Shown piece after piece: positions 36,055-45,437 of a stretch of DNA of 64,000 nucleotides; the first letter of the stretch is position 1, and each line of letters begins with the position of its first letter. Both the position numbers and the translations under genes were made by a program. Origin of the DNA: Williamsia sp. DF01-3 (GTDB lineage: Bacteria; Actinomycetota; Actinomycetes; Mycobacteriales; Mycobacteriaceae); the NCBI RefSeq assembly GCF_023051145.1, contig NZ_JALKFS010000005.1, positions 1,426,001-1,490,000 on the forward strand, written 5' to 3'. Under the pieces are notes generated by a model, which saw only the letters and a list, made by a program, of their open reading frames with translations, was not told the DNA's origin and made no database searches.

Positions 36055-37295
36055 ATGCCGTCCCTGCCGTTCTCCGCTCACCCGCACGAGGCTTTCAACG
36101 CAGGTTTCTACCGAAATCCTGACCGCGACTTCGAGGTCAGGATCGTGCTCGGTCAGTCCGTGTACGGTGCAGCCGACATCGGTGAGGTGCTCTCGGCGAT
36201 CGCGACGGTGGGGGAGAGTGCACATCAGGAGTGGTTTGATGCGTGGGTCGGGCTCGGCGACCGGATCACTGCCCTGGCCGAAGCCGGGCGTGCTGCCGGC
36301 CACGATCTGAGTGCCGCCCGTGCCTATCTGCGTGCCGCGACGTACTACGCCACGGCGGTCAACTCGGTTGATGAACTCGACTCCGAGGATGCGCTGCTGC
36401 CCACCTTCCGCAAGCACCGCGACTCCTGGGACGCTTTTGTCGACACCACCCCGCACAAGACCGAACGGGTGGACATACCGTACGAAGACACCACTCTGCC
36501 CGGATACTTTTTCCAGCCGCGGCATTCCGGCGACGGCCCCCGGCCGACTCTGATCCTGAACAACGGCAGCGATGGCCCGATCAGCAGTTTGTGGACCTGC
36601 GGCGGGGCAGGAGCGCTCGAGCGTGGATACAACGTGCTGTTCTTCGATGGGCCGGGCCAGCAGTCGATGTTGTTCGAACGGTCGGTGCCTTTTCGTCATG
36701 ACTGGGAGGCGGTCATCACGCCGATCGTCGACTTCCTGGGTGCTCGTGCCGACGTCGACGAATCGAAGATCGCCCTCTACGGAATCAGTCAGGCTGGATA
36801 CTGGTTCCGCGTGCGCTCGCATTCGAGCACCGGCTGGCCGCGGCGATCGCCGACCCTGGAGTGGTGGACGTGTCGGCGTCGTGGTTGGCGCACATGCCCA
36901 AGAGCATGATCAAGCTCATCGAGCAGGGCGACCGCGAGAAGTTCGACCGCAACATGGCCACCGGGATGAAGTTCTCCAAGAAGAACTCTCGGATGTGGAA
37001 CTTCCGTGCGCGTCCCTACCAGAAGGACACCTACTTCGACACGCTGTCGGAGGTGCTCAAGTACCGGATCTCCGATGACGAGGCGGCAGCCATCACCACG
37101 CCGCTGTTCATCACAGACCCCGACGACGAACAGTTCTGGCCAGGACAGTCAAAGGCTTTGGCCGACAAGCTGAACGGCAAGGCTGTGTTGTCCCACTTCA
37201 CCGCGGACGAGGGAGCCAACTTTCATTGTCAGCCGCTCGCCCGTGCGTTGACCGATCAACGCATGTTCGATTGGCTCGACGACATCATCGCGTGA
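36055..37295 (+). pseudogene. Alpha/beta hydrolase (dipeptidase/FrsA-like) with one-base frameshift
   Basis: Two frames make one hydrolase of about 413 residues. The first carries the N-terminal helical domain, PTLILNNGSDGPISSLW, NVLFFDGPGQQSMLF and the nucleophile elbow YGISQAGYW. The second carries VVDVSASWLAHMPKSMIK, the acid region PLFITDPDDEQFWPGQ and the His region GANFHCQP. The break is just after GGATACTGG at about 36804. One extra G restores YWVPRALAFEHRLAAAIADP. All catalytic parts are present, so sequencing error is likely. Confidence 0.8.
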
Positions 37296-37307
37296 CGCGA
37301 CTCGGGC

Positions 37308-38363
37308 TCAGCTGCGCGATTCGGCGGCCCACTCCAGCACCTCGTCGGCCGGCCAGGTCGTGACGATGCGTTCGGGCGGGATGCCGTGTTGCTCTGCCCG
37401 TTCGCAGCCGAGGGCCTTGAAGTCGAGTTGGCCTGGTGCGTGCGCGTCGGAGTCGATCGCGAACAGACAGCCGGCCTCCATCGCCAATTCGATGAGTTCG
37501 TCTGGGGGATCGACTCGTTCAGGACGCGAGTTGATCTCCACCGCGGTGTTGGATTCGGCGCATGCCTCGAACACCGCCCGAGCGTCGAACGCCGACCTGG
37601 CGCGTTTGCCCCGCCCCCCGGTGACAAGCTGCCCGGTGCAGTGGCCGAGCACGTTCACGTAGGGGTTGCGCACTGCGGCGACCATGCGCCGGGTCATCGG
37701 TCCGGCATCCATCTTCAACTTGGAATGCACCGACGCGGTGACGATGTCGAGTTCACCCAGCATCTCTTCGGTCTGATCGAGCGACCCGTCGTCAAGGATG
37801 TCGACCTCGATGCCGCGGAACAGGCGAAACCGTTCTCCGAGCGTGTCGTTGATGCCGTCGACAACGTGCAGTTGCTTGCATAAGCGCTCCACCGACAGAC
37901 CGTTGGCGACGGTGAGCCGTGGCGAATGATCGGTCAGGGCCATCCAGTCCTGACCCAGGTCGATCGCGGTGAGCACCATCTCGTCGATCGGGGATCCGCC
38001 GTCGCTCCAGTCCGAATGGCTGTGCAGGTCGCCCTTGGTCATCGCGTAGAGGTCGGAGCCGCCGGTGGCGAGAGGTGCGGATTGCTCGTCCTGCAACGCT
38101 TTCAGATAATCCGGTACCTCGCCGGAGGCGGCCTGCGCGATGACGGCGGCGGTGGTCTTGCCGATGCCGGGCAGGTCGGTGAGTGTGCGCCGCCTGACCC
38201 TTTCGGCCAACTCGTCGTCGCTGAGTCCTGCCACCACCTTGAGCGCTTTGCGGAATGCTTCCACGCGGTAGGTGCGTTCGCGGGCCCGTTCGAGGAGCAG
38301 GGCGATTCGGCGCAGAGCCTCCGCAGGCGCCATCGGTGCGGTCAACGGATCTATGGATCTCAC
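37308..38363 (-). CDS. PolX-like PHP-domain phosphoesterase with helix-hairpin-helix
   Basis: The protein has 351 residues. An N-terminal HhH-like region (LTDLPGIGKTTAAVIAQAA, near 60-80) precedes a PHP domain with metal ligands in GDLHSHSDWSDGG, LTDHSP, GIEVDIL, SVHSKL, GHCTGQ and AIDSDAHAPGQ. This is the C-terminal half of PolX without the polymerase fingers, and PHP proteins of this type are nucleases or phosphoesterases in DNA repair. Its start overlaps the MMPL stop (ATGA). Confidence 0.82.
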   Translation of the reverse strand: MRSIDPLTAPMAPAEALRRIALLLERARERTYRVEAFRKALKVVAGLSDDELAERVRRRTLTDLPGIGKTTAAVIAQAASGEVPDYLKALQDEQSAPLATGGSDLYAMTKGDLHSHSDWSDGGSPIDEMVLTAIDLGQDWMALTDHSPRLTVANGLSVERLCKQLHVVDGINDTLGERFRLFRGIEVDILDDGSLDQTEEMLGELDIVTASVHSKLKMDAGPMTRRMVAAVRNPYVNVLGHCTGQLVTGGRGKRARSAFDARAVFEACAESNTAVEINSRPERVDPPDELIELAMEAGCLFAIDSDAHAPGQLDFKALGCERAEQHGIPPERIVTTWPADEVLEWAAESRS

Positions 38364-40615
38364 TTCACCAGTTTGCCCTCCGCGTCCGCGGGGGCGCTCG
38401 GGGTGGTGTCGCGAGAGCCGTCGTCGCCCGACCGGACATCGGGGATGTCATCGGTATGCGAACCGTCGACGCGGGGCAGCCAGCTCAACCAGGACGGGAA
38501 CCACCAATTGGCCTTGCCGAGGATCTCCATGGTGGACGGCACCAGCAGCAGCCGGACGATGCTGGCATCGATGAAGACCGCGACAGCCAGTCCGACCCCG
38601 AGGATCTTCAAACTCCGGTCGGGCATGAAGGCCAGCGACAGGAACACGCAGACCATGATGAGAGCGGCGCAGGTGATCACGCGGGCCGTGCTGGCCAGCC
38701 CTTCGGCCACCGACGTGGTGGCGTCCCCGGTCCGCTCGAAGCGCTCTTTGATGCGCGAGACGAGGAACACCTCGTAGTCCATCGAGAGACCGATTGCCGT
38801 GACAAACAACATGATCGGTACCCAGGCATCGATGGGGCCTGCCCGACCGACCCCGAACAGTGACCCGGCCCAACCCCATTGGAAGATGGCGACGATCACT
38901 CCGTAGGCGGCCCCGAGCGAGAGCACGTTGACGATCACGGCCTTGACCGGGACCACGATCGACCGGAAGGCCAGCACCAGCAGGACAAATGCGGCCGCCA
39001 GCACAGCTGCGATCGTCCACGGGAGCAACTCGAGTGTGATGTCGGCATAGTCGATCGCGCCGGCGGTGATGCCGGTGACACTGACCGAGATGTCGGAGTC
39101 GGGTCCCAGGCTGTCGGGGATCACCTCGCTGCGCAGGCGTTCGATGAGTTCGGTGGTCGCCTCGTCCTGCGGCCCGGTGGCCGGGTTCACCGACATCACG
39201 GCGATCTGGTTGCCGTCGACCTGGCCCACAGGGATGGGGGGAGTGACCCCACCTTGTGCGACATCGGGATCCGCCTGGATCCGCTGCTGCAACGTTCCGA
39301 GGGCAGCCTGCGGGTCGGTTCCTTCGGGGTATTCGGCGACCAGCACGAGCGGGCCGTTGGCACCGACACCAAAGCCTTCGGTGACGTAGTCGTAGGCAAC
39401 GCGGGTGGTCGCGTCGGTCGACCGGTTCCCCGCGTCGGAGAAACCGAGGCGCAGCGAGAACGCCGGGATCGACAGGATCACCAGGATGAGCACCGCGGTG
39501 GCCACGCCGACCCACGGTCGCTGTTGGATGCGCCGGCTCCACTTGCTCGCCCACACGCCTTCCAGCGCCTGGTCGGGGTCCTTGCCGCGACGCTTGCGCA
39601 ACCAGTGCAGAGACAGGCTGTTGACCCGGGTACCGATCACCGACAGCAGCGCTGGCAGTAGCGACACCGACGCGATCAGGGTGCCGAGGATGCCTGCGAT
39701 GGCCGCGAACGTCAGTGACGGTCCGAGGTCGCCGCCGGAGATCAGGATGCCGCACATGGCGATGATCACCGTGCAGCCTGCGAACACAACCGACCGTCCG
39801 GCTCGCAGCATCGCCGTCCGGACCGCCGCGTCGGTGTCGAGACCTTCGTGAAGCCCCGAGCGGAAGCGGGTGACGATGAGCAGTGCATAGTCGATGCCGA
39901 CGCCGATGCCCAAGATCATCGTCACCGAGATCGCGAAGTTGGGAACATTCATGACGTTCTGGAAGAGGAACAGCACGGACGCGCCCACCCCCACGCCGAA
40001 CAATGCCGAGAGGATCGGCAGGCCCGCGGCGATCACCGAGCCGAATGCGATCAGCAGGATGACGAGAGCCAGCAGTACGCCGATGCCTTCGGACGTTCCA
40101 CTCGGCGGGACCTCGTCGAAGCGCGGATCACTGAATTCCACTGCCACGCCGGGGATGTCGGCGCTGTCGGCGATCTCCTTGATGGTGTCGACGCGGTCTT
40201 GCACCACCGAGTCGGTTCCGGTCCCCAGGTCCAGGGAGGTGATCGAGATGCGTCCGTCCGGTGAGATCTGTGCACCCTGCCCATAGGGGTCGCCGACCGT
40301 CACGTCCGAGGAGCTCGAACGGATCTCACCGACAAGGCCTTCCACGGCCTGGGTCACCTCTGCGTTGCGGACACCGCCCGGTATGTCGTTCGACGCGGCA
40401 ATGACGATCTGACCGGCGGTCGCCTGGTCACCTTGGCCGGCGCGTTCGAGGAGTTCACCGGCCTTACCCGATTCCGTCCGGGTGTCGTTGGTGAACGCTG
40501 TGGTGGTGGGGCCGGCCCACATGGCCGCTGCGGCGATCGCGGCGATCAGCACCGCAATCCAGGTGCCGATCACAAGCCATCGGCGACGGATGATGAATGA
40601 CGTGTAACGGTCCAT
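38360..40615 (-). CDS. MMPL-family RND transporter
   Basis: The protein has 751 residues from the ATG at 40615, which has GGAGG nine bases upstream. There are two repeats of six membrane helices with large external loops. The MMPL signature with proton-relay Asp-Tyr appears twice: GIGVGIDYALLIVTRFR and AIGLSMDYEVFLVSRIK. MMPL pumps in mycolata export lipids or siderophores. It is divergent from nothing close; the TetR gene behind it (40741) is on the same strand and may control it. Confidence 0.88.
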   Translation of the reverse strand: MDRYTSFIIRRRWLVIGTWIAVLIAAIAAAAMWAGPTTTAFTNDTRTESGKAGELLERAGQGDQATAGQIVIAASNDIPGGVRNAEVTQAVEGLVGEIRSSSSDVTVGDPYGQGAQISPDGRISITSLDLGTGTDSVVQDRVDTIKEIADSADIPGVAVEFSDPRFDEVPPSGTSEGIGVLLALVILLIAFGSVIAAGLPILSALFGVGVGASVLFLFQNVMNVPNFAISVTMILGIGVGIDYALLIVTRFRSGLHEGLDTDAAVRTAMLRAGRSVVFAGCTVIIAMCGILISGGDLGPSLTFAAIAGILGTLIASVSLLPALLSVIGTRVNSLSLHWLRKRRGKDPDQALEGVWASKWSRRIQQRPWVGVATAVLILVILSIPAFSLRLGFSDAGNRSTDATTRVAYDYVTEGFGVGANGPLVLVAEYPEGTDPQAALGTLQQRIQADPDVAQGGVTPPIPVGQVDGNQIAVMSVNPATGPQDEATTELIERLRSEVIPDSLGPDSDISVSVTGITAGAIDYADITLELLPWTIAAVLAAAFVLLVLAFRSIVVPVKAVIVNVLSLGAAYGVIVAIFQWGWAGSLFGVGRAGPIDAWVPIMLFVTAIGLSMDYEVFLVSRIKERFERTGDATTSVAEGLASTARVITCAALIMVCVFLSLAFMPDRSLKILGVGLAVAVFIDASIVRLLLVPSTMEILGKANWWFPSWLSWLPRVDGSHTDDIPDVRSGDDGSRDTTPSAPADAEGKLVK

Positions 40616-40740
40616 GGCGGTCGGCCTCCGGGGCGAGATGGCGAGCGGGACGAATCCCATCCTTGCCCAGGGGCCGGGACGGATCCATCAGGAATGACCC
40701 TGAGATCTTCCCGAATTCATCGGTGTGACTGACGGAGGAT

Positions 40741-41355
40741 CTACTTTTCTGCCGGCGCCGAACGCATCACCAGACGAAACGCGTGTTTCACCACCGCGTC
40801 GAGGTCGTCTCCGAGATGTCCTGCGAGCCAGTCCTGGGCGAGTTCGGCCATCGCGCCTGTGTACATCGCCGCGCCGACCCTGGTGGCCACGGGATCTGAA
40901 TCAGGGAACACCTGCCCACTTTCGGTCAGCACCAGTTCGCGCAGAACGTCTTGTGCCACAGCGCGTCTCGCCGCCAGGACGGGATTCGCTCGGGCGTCGG
41001 TGAACAGCACGCGGCCGCGGCGTGGGTCGTCGGAGCTGAAGCCCAGGACCGCCCGGATGCCGGCGCGCGTGCGGTCCGGGACCGAATTGCCGGCGTCGGC
41101 CATCGCCTGTTCGACGGTCGTCGCCAGTGCGGTGGCGACCCGGTCGTACACAGCGCCGAGCAGTTCGTCGGTGTCGGCGAAGCTCTCGTAGAAGTAGCGG
41201 GTGTTCAACTCGCACTCGCGGCAGACCGAACGGACCGAGAGTGCGGCCTCGCCGCCCGACCCGAACAGTGCGAACCCGGCGTCGACGAGCAGTGTGCGGC
41301 GTTCGGCACGACGATCGGTCAGCGGAACGCCGGCCCATCGGGTGGGGGTCGACAT
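40741..41355 (-). CDS. TetR-family transcriptional regulator
   Basis: The protein has 204 residues. The N-terminal HTH contains LLVDAGFALFGSGGEAALSV followed by VCRECELNTRYFYESFAD, the usual TetR recognition-helix segment. The ligand domain is typical in length. It is divergent from the mpaB-type oxygenase gene, with a 16-bp inverted repeat in between, and 125 bp upstream of the MMPL gene. It probably represses itself and one or both neighbours. Confidence 0.85.
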   Translation of the reverse strand: MSTPTRWAGVPLTDRRAERRTLLVDAGFALFGSGGEAALSVRSVCRECELNTRYFYESFADTDELLGAVYDRVATALATTVEQAMADAGNSVPDRTRAGIRAVLGFSSDDPRRGRVLFTDARANPVLAARRAVAQDVLRELVLTESGQVFPDSDPVATRVGAAMYTGAMAELAQDWLAGHLGDDLDAVVKHAFRLVMRSAPAEK

Positions 41356-41399
41356 GGGCAAAGCGTACTTCGAGCCCCTGTCGAATCAAAGAGAAGTCT

Positions 41400-41415
41400 G
41401 GTCACGACCGTAACC
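41400..41415. promoter_or_regulatory. Candidate TetR operator
   Basis: GGTCACGACCGTAACC has 7-bp arms (GGTCACG / CGTAACC, one mismatch) around a 2-base centre. It lies in the 110-bp divergent gap between the TetR gene (41355) and the oxygenase gene (41466), with TATTGT 8 bp further on as a possible -10. Confidence 0.55.
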
Positions 41416-41465
41416 AAACTCTATTGTGGAGACACACGTCGCCAAACCGAGAGTGAAACGACCCC

Positions 41466-42463
41466 ATGCTTGCTCTACTGCCGCACCAAGTAGCCGGCCA
41501 ATGGCTCAACCAGCGCTTCGACAAGGACATCCGCAGCAAGTACTTCCGCGGCATGGAGTTCGCCGGTCCAGAAGGTGACCCGGGCTGGTTCGGCCCGGAC
41601 AGTGCCACCTGGCACGTGCACTCGCACACGCCGGTGTTGATCTTCGGCCTGCAGTGCGCCTCGTACCTCGAACGGCTCGATCCCAGCATCTTCTGGATGG
41701 GTATGCACCATTCACGGCTGGTCCAGAAGGATGCTCGCGGTGAACCCACCGGACAGCTGGATCCTGCCGGACTCGCGGTACGGCTCGGGCATTCGGTTGC
41801 ATTCTTCATCGGCACCGCCTACGGGTCCACGGTGACCGCCGAGCGTCTGGCCAAGACGGTGCGGTCGATGCACCACACCATCAAAGGTGTTCGGCCGGAT
41901 GGTCTCTCGTACGATGCCGACGACCCGGAGTGGTTGCGGTGGAACTATGCGACGGTGGTGTGGGGGATTGCCACCGCACACGAGATCTACCATCCGAGCC
42001 GCTGCGCGGGGCAGACCTCGACGAGTACTACCGCGAGTTCGTCCGGGTGGGGCACGCCCTGGGCGGTACGGATCTGCCGACCACCAAGGCCGAGACGCTC
42101 GACTGCCTGAAGTCGTACCTGCCCCGATTGGCGATGACACACGGGAACGCGGTGGCCACCGGCGTCAACCTCGTCGACCCTGTCCCCGCGGCGGTCGACT
42201 GGGCCATCCGCGACACGATGCCGACCTGGGCGGCTCAGCTGGTGATGTACCACCCGCCCAATTCCCTCGAGCGCGCTGCGCGCCGAACCGCGGTCTGGAG
42301 TTCGCTCAATGGTCTACATCTGGCGATGGGAACCGCACCCGAGTTCGAGGAAGCCAAGGCGAGGGTTGCGGGCGGCACCACGTCGGCACACACGCTCCCG
42401 ACGTATCAGTTGGGGACTGATGAGGTCCGCGATCGCGAGGCCATCGAAGCGAGCTTTGTCTGA
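41466..42463 (+). pseudogene. MpaB-type oxygenase (DUF2236) with one-base frameshift
   Basis: Two frames make one DUF2236 protein of about 332 residues. The first has GMEFAGPEGDPGWFGPDS, SRLVQKDARGEPTGQLDP and ATVVWGIATAHEIYHP. The second has GADLDEYYREFVRVGHALGG and PPNSLERAARRTAVWSSL. The break is at about 41996. One extra G (CCGGAGCCG) restores HPEPLRGADLDEY. The family includes MpaB and latex-clearing-type haem oxygenases. Its 3' end overlaps the convergent serine hydrolase by 58 bp. Probably functional in reality. Confidence 0.8.
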
Positions 42464-43854
42464 CGACGCGGTCTGACGGCCGTCCGTGGTGCGGCCAGTG
42501 AGGCAGCGGCGAGTACCCACAGCGCGATCGCGACCGACAGCCCGTACGCACTGTCGGGCAGCCAGATGCGCATCACTCGCCAATTGCTCCCCAAGTAGTC
42601 GGGCAGGAGCCACAACGCCCCGCAGAGGGCCACCGCCGCGCCGGCGAGGGTCCAGCGTAGGCCGCGGCGAATCGGGCGCCAGCGGCCCATCACTGCCATC
42701 ACGAGGCCGACGACGGCGATCAACGCGACCGCCCAGGGGAGGGTGGTGAGCAGAGGGTCGCCAGGGGCAGACTCAGGCGCCTTGCCGTCGAGTGTCAGCA
42801 GCACGTTCTCGGCAACTGCGGCCAGCGCAGGCGCGCGAGCCTCGCTGTAGGCATTGGCGAGAACGACGACCGCACGATCGTCGCTGCCGAGCATGACGTG
42901 TGCGAAATAGCCAGGCGTGGCGCCGGTGTGGTGGGTGAGTGTCTCCCGCTCGGACGCTGTGATCCGCCAGCCGTACCCGTAGCGGTCGTTGCCGGAACCC
43001 ACACGTGGTGTGTGCAACCGGTTCAGCATCGCCGGGCTCAGTACATCCGGGTCATGGCCGGCTTGAGCTCGTGCGTAGCGGGCGAGGTCGGCGAGCGTCG
43101 AGGTGACGTAGCCGAAAGGTGTTCCGGATTCATCGAACCCAGGTGAGTACTTCCGCGGCTGGCCCCACCAGTAACGGTGCCCGGCAGGCAGATCGGCCGC
43201 AGCTTCGGACGTGGTCGCGGTGTCTCTCATGTTGAGCGGTTCGAGTAGCTCGGTGCGCAGTATTTCAGCGAACGGTTTGTGCTCGAGCACTTCGACGAGG
43301 GCTCCGAGAATCAGGTAGTTCGCGTCGCTGTATTCGTACTGCCCTCGGGTGCCCGAGTATTCGAGATCCTCCGCTGCTCGTCGAATCGCGCCATCGGTGT
43401 TGTCGAAGCGCTCGGCGACGGCGAGTCCGTCGGCGGTTGAGTATCCGCTGCTGTGGGTCAGCAGCTGCTCGATGGTCGGTGCGGTTCCTGCCAACCAGGG
43501 GAGATGGTCGCCGATCGAATCCGCCAGCTGCAGCTCGTTGTCGTCGGCGCATTGAAGGACGAGTGTTGCGGTCATCGACTTGGCCAGAGACCCGATCAGG
43601 AACGGGGAGTCGCGGCCGATGGGTCGGCCGTTCCCGTCCTCGCCCTCGAGCCACTCGAACTCGGTGTCCTGGGGCGTCACCACGGCGACCGCCATGCCTG
43701 GGATGTGTTGTTCTGCAACAACATTGTTTAGGTAGGCGGCCGTGGCCGCCGTTACGGGCGCAGGCGTTGCAGCTGCGGGGGCGGTACCCGGCGCGAGCGA
43801 CACCATCGCCGCAATGGATACACACCGAAGGATCGCGTTGATGGATCTGTGCAT
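42406..43854 (-). CDS. Serine hydrolase (class C beta-lactamase/esterase family), membrane-anchored
   Basis: The protein has 482 residues from the ATG at 43854, with GGAAAGG upstream. The signal peptide ends near APAAA. The catalytic Ser-x-x-Lys is SLAK, the Tyr motif is YSDANY, and the third box is HTG in HHTGATPGYF. Three C-terminal membrane helices follow (for example VALIAVVGLVMAVMG). Such proteins act as esterases, peptidases or lactamases outside the membrane. It is divergent from a TetR gene with two clear operators. Confidence 0.85.
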   Translation of the reverse strand: MHRSINAILRCVSIAAMVSLAPGTAPAAATPAPVTAATAAYLNNVVAEQHIPGMAVAVVTPQDTEFEWLEGEDGNGRPIGRDSPFLIGSLAKSMTATLVLQCADDNELQLADSIGDHLPWLAGTAPTIEQLLTHSSGYSTADGLAVAERFDNTDGAIRRAAEDLEYSGTRGQYEYSDANYLILGALVEVLEHKPFAEILRTELLEPLNMRDTATTSEAAADLPAGHRYWWGQPRKYSPGFDESGTPFGYVTSTLADLARYARAQAGHDPDVLSPAMLNRLHTPRVGSGNDRYGYGWRITASERETLTHHTGATPGYFAHVMLGSDDRAVVVLANAYSEARAPALAAVAENVLLTLDGKAPESAPGDPLLTTLPWAVALIAVVGLVMAVMGRWRPIRRGLRWTLAGAAVALCGALWLLPDYLGSNWRVMRIWLPDSAYGLSVAIALWVLAAASLAAPRTAVRPRRQTKLASMASRSRTSSVPN

Positions 43855-43873
43855 GCGTCTGCCTTTCCGATTC

Positions 43874-43911
43874 CAATACAAGCATATTGCAAGGTCAATA
43901 TATCCATATTG
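43874..43911. promoter_or_regulatory. Tandem TetR operators between serine hydrolase and TetR genes
   Basis: Two 16-bp palindromes share the pattern CAATAYnnnnATATTG: 43874-43889 (one mismatch in the left arm) and 43896-43911 (perfect arms). Their centres are 22 bp apart, about two helical turns, so two dimers would bind the same face. They sit in the 89-bp A+T-rich divergent promoter region. Confidence 0.75.
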
Positions 43912-43943
43912 TTTTCGAACGCAAGGGGGCTTAGGGTCGAGGT

Positions 43944-44576
43944 ATGGCACGAACGGCGAATCACGATGAGCGGCGCGCACAGATCCTGGGTGGGGTGCGC
44001 ACCGTTACGACCACCGCGGGCATCGGGCGGGTGACCATGGCTCGGACTGCAGAGGCGGCGGGTGTGTCGGTGGGTCTTGTGCAGCACTACTACGGGTCGA
44101 AGGAAGAACTCCTGATCGACGCGTTCGCCCAGGTGCGCGCCGATGTGCTGGCACGGATCGACGCCGAGATAGCGCGGGCGGAAAAGCGAGGGGCGCGCAT
44201 CGAGGAGATGTTGATGGACGGTTTGAGCCAGCTCTTGCCGATCGGGACTCGGCGCCGTGACGAGGTGTACGTCGCACATGCATTCGCCGGTCTGGCGCTC
44301 GAGGATGAGTCTCTACGGGGAGCGCTGCGTTCGGCGCACGAACAATTACACGAGCGCGTCGCGACCGGGCTGACAAACGGTAAAGAGTGCGGCGAGGTCC
44401 GGCCCGGGGTCGATGTCGATGAAGCTTCTTACGGACTGGTCGCTCTCACCGACGGCATGGGCGGACGACTGTTGATCCATCAGGGGCAGGCCCAGCGCGC
44501 TTGGGCGATCTCGGGGCTGCACGAACGCGTCGCAGAACTGTGCCCGGGTGAGTGCGCGCATCGCAAGCGCAGATGA
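43944..44576 (+). CDS. TetR-family transcriptional regulator
   Basis: The protein has 210 residues. The HTH region includes VRTVTTTAGIGRVTMARTAE and AAGVSVGLVQHYYGSKEELL, a BetI-like TetR recognition segment. It is divergent from the serine hydrolase gene and almost certainly binds the tandem palindromes at 43874-43911. A strong hairpin follows its stop. Confidence 0.88.
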   Translation: MARTANHDERRAQILGGVRTVTTTAGIGRVTMARTAEAAGVSVGLVQHYYGSKEELLIDAFAQVRADVLARIDAEIARAEKRGARIEEMLMDGLSQLLPIGTRRRDEVYVAHAFAGLALEDESLRGALRSAHEQLHERVATGLTNGKECGEVRPGVDVDEASYGLVALTDGMGGRLLIHQGQAQRAWAISGLHERVAELCPGECAHRKRR

Positions 44577-44598
44577 GCGGGTCCCGACGACGATGCGC

Positions 44599-44625
44599 GC
44601 CCGGGTGGTGCGTGGACACCCGGGC
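44599..44625. terminator. Convergent terminator hairpin
   Basis: Perfect 9-bp arms GCCCGGGTG / CACCCGGGC with a 9-base loop lie 22 bp after the TetR stop and 13 bp from the stop of the minus-strand mini-gene at 44639. Confidence 0.6.
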
Positions 44626-44638
44626 ACGCGCGTCGGTG

Positions 44639-44719
44639 TCAGCTGCCGTTGGCGTAGAGCGCCAAGATGGGGCCGATGAATGCCAGCAGTGCGGTGAGGG
44701 CGAGTTCAGAAGACGACAT
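44639..44719 (-). CDS. 26-residue hydrophobic peptide
   Basis: An ATG at 44719 has GAAAGGAT six bases upstream and opens a 26-residue frame that is almost one membrane helix (LALTALLAFIGPILALYANG). The good ribosome site, isolated position and clean terminator behind it argue that it is translated. It could be a small membrane regulator, a toxin-like peptide or a porin-like mini-protein. No family is recognised. Confidence 0.5.
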   Translation of the reverse strand: MSSSELALTALLAFIGPILALYANGS

Positions 44720-44862
44720 GAAGATCCTTTCGGCGATGTTCGACATGGGCTGATCGCCGATGCGCACACTGCTCGGCGACCGGGATGACAATCGCATCCG
44801 GGGCGCCGTTTTGTCTGCGAAACAAACTGTCTTTCGTGCAGCAAATGTCGGGTTCACAAGGG

Positions 44863-44938
44863 TGGTGCCCCCTCTCGGGCTCGAACCGAGGACCTGCGGA
44901 TTAAAAGTCCGTAGCTCTACCAACTGAGCTAAAGGGGC
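44863..44938 (-). tRNA. tRNA-Lys (anticodon TTT)
   Basis: A full cloverleaf starts GCCCCTTTAGCTCAG. The anticodon loop is CTTTTAA, the T arm is GGTTCGAGCC, the acceptor ends AGGGGGC-A, and CCA is encoded. Confidence 0.96.
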
Positions 44939-45191
44939 GTGCCCATTTGAGGGCGCAACGAAGTTTACAAGACGGCGGCGCGGGGTCGTGTAGTCGGGGC
45001 ACGCGGTCGGTCGGTGTGCTGCCGCACGCGTTCGATCACGACGCACGTGTTTGAACACGGGCGTGGTGATCGATGCGGTGCGTCGTCGACCCGGGGTGGC
45101 AAACTGTTCAAATAATGCGGGCTGACCTGCTGATTTGGGATTCTCTGGGCCCGTGTCCTAAGCTGATTCAGCTCCCTTACGGAGAACACCG

Positions 45192-45264
45192 GCCCCCTTC
45201 GTCTAGCGGCCTAGGACGCCGCCCTTTCAAGGCGGTAGCGCGGGTTCGAATCCCGTAGGGGGTA
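45192..45264 (+). tRNA. tRNA-Glu (anticodon TTC)
   Basis: The cloverleaf starts GCCCCCTTCGTCTAG. The anticodon loop is CTTTCAA between CCGCC/GGCGG, the T loop is GTTCGAATC, and there is no encoded CCA. It is the first of a Glu-Asp-Phe tRNA cluster, an order common in actinobacteria. Confidence 0.96.
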
Positions 45265-45295
45265 CGCGAGCCAGATGACACTGGCAAGCATGCAA

Positions 45296-45369
45296 GGCCC
45301 TGTGGCGCAGTTGGTTAGCGCGCCGCCCTGTCACGGCGGAGGTCGCGGGTTCGAGTCCCGTCAGGGTCG
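45296..45369 (+). tRNA. tRNA-Asp (anticodon GTC)
   Basis: The cloverleaf starts GGCCCTGTGGCGCAG. The anticodon loop is CTGTCAC between CCGCC/GGCGG, the T arm is GGTTCGAGTC, and the discriminator is G. Confidence 0.96.
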
Positions 45370-45437
45370 CTTTACATCTCCGGTTCGCCGGAGATCGCAA
45401 CACCAAGTTCGATTGGCATTCGGTTCGGGTGCCGTCC

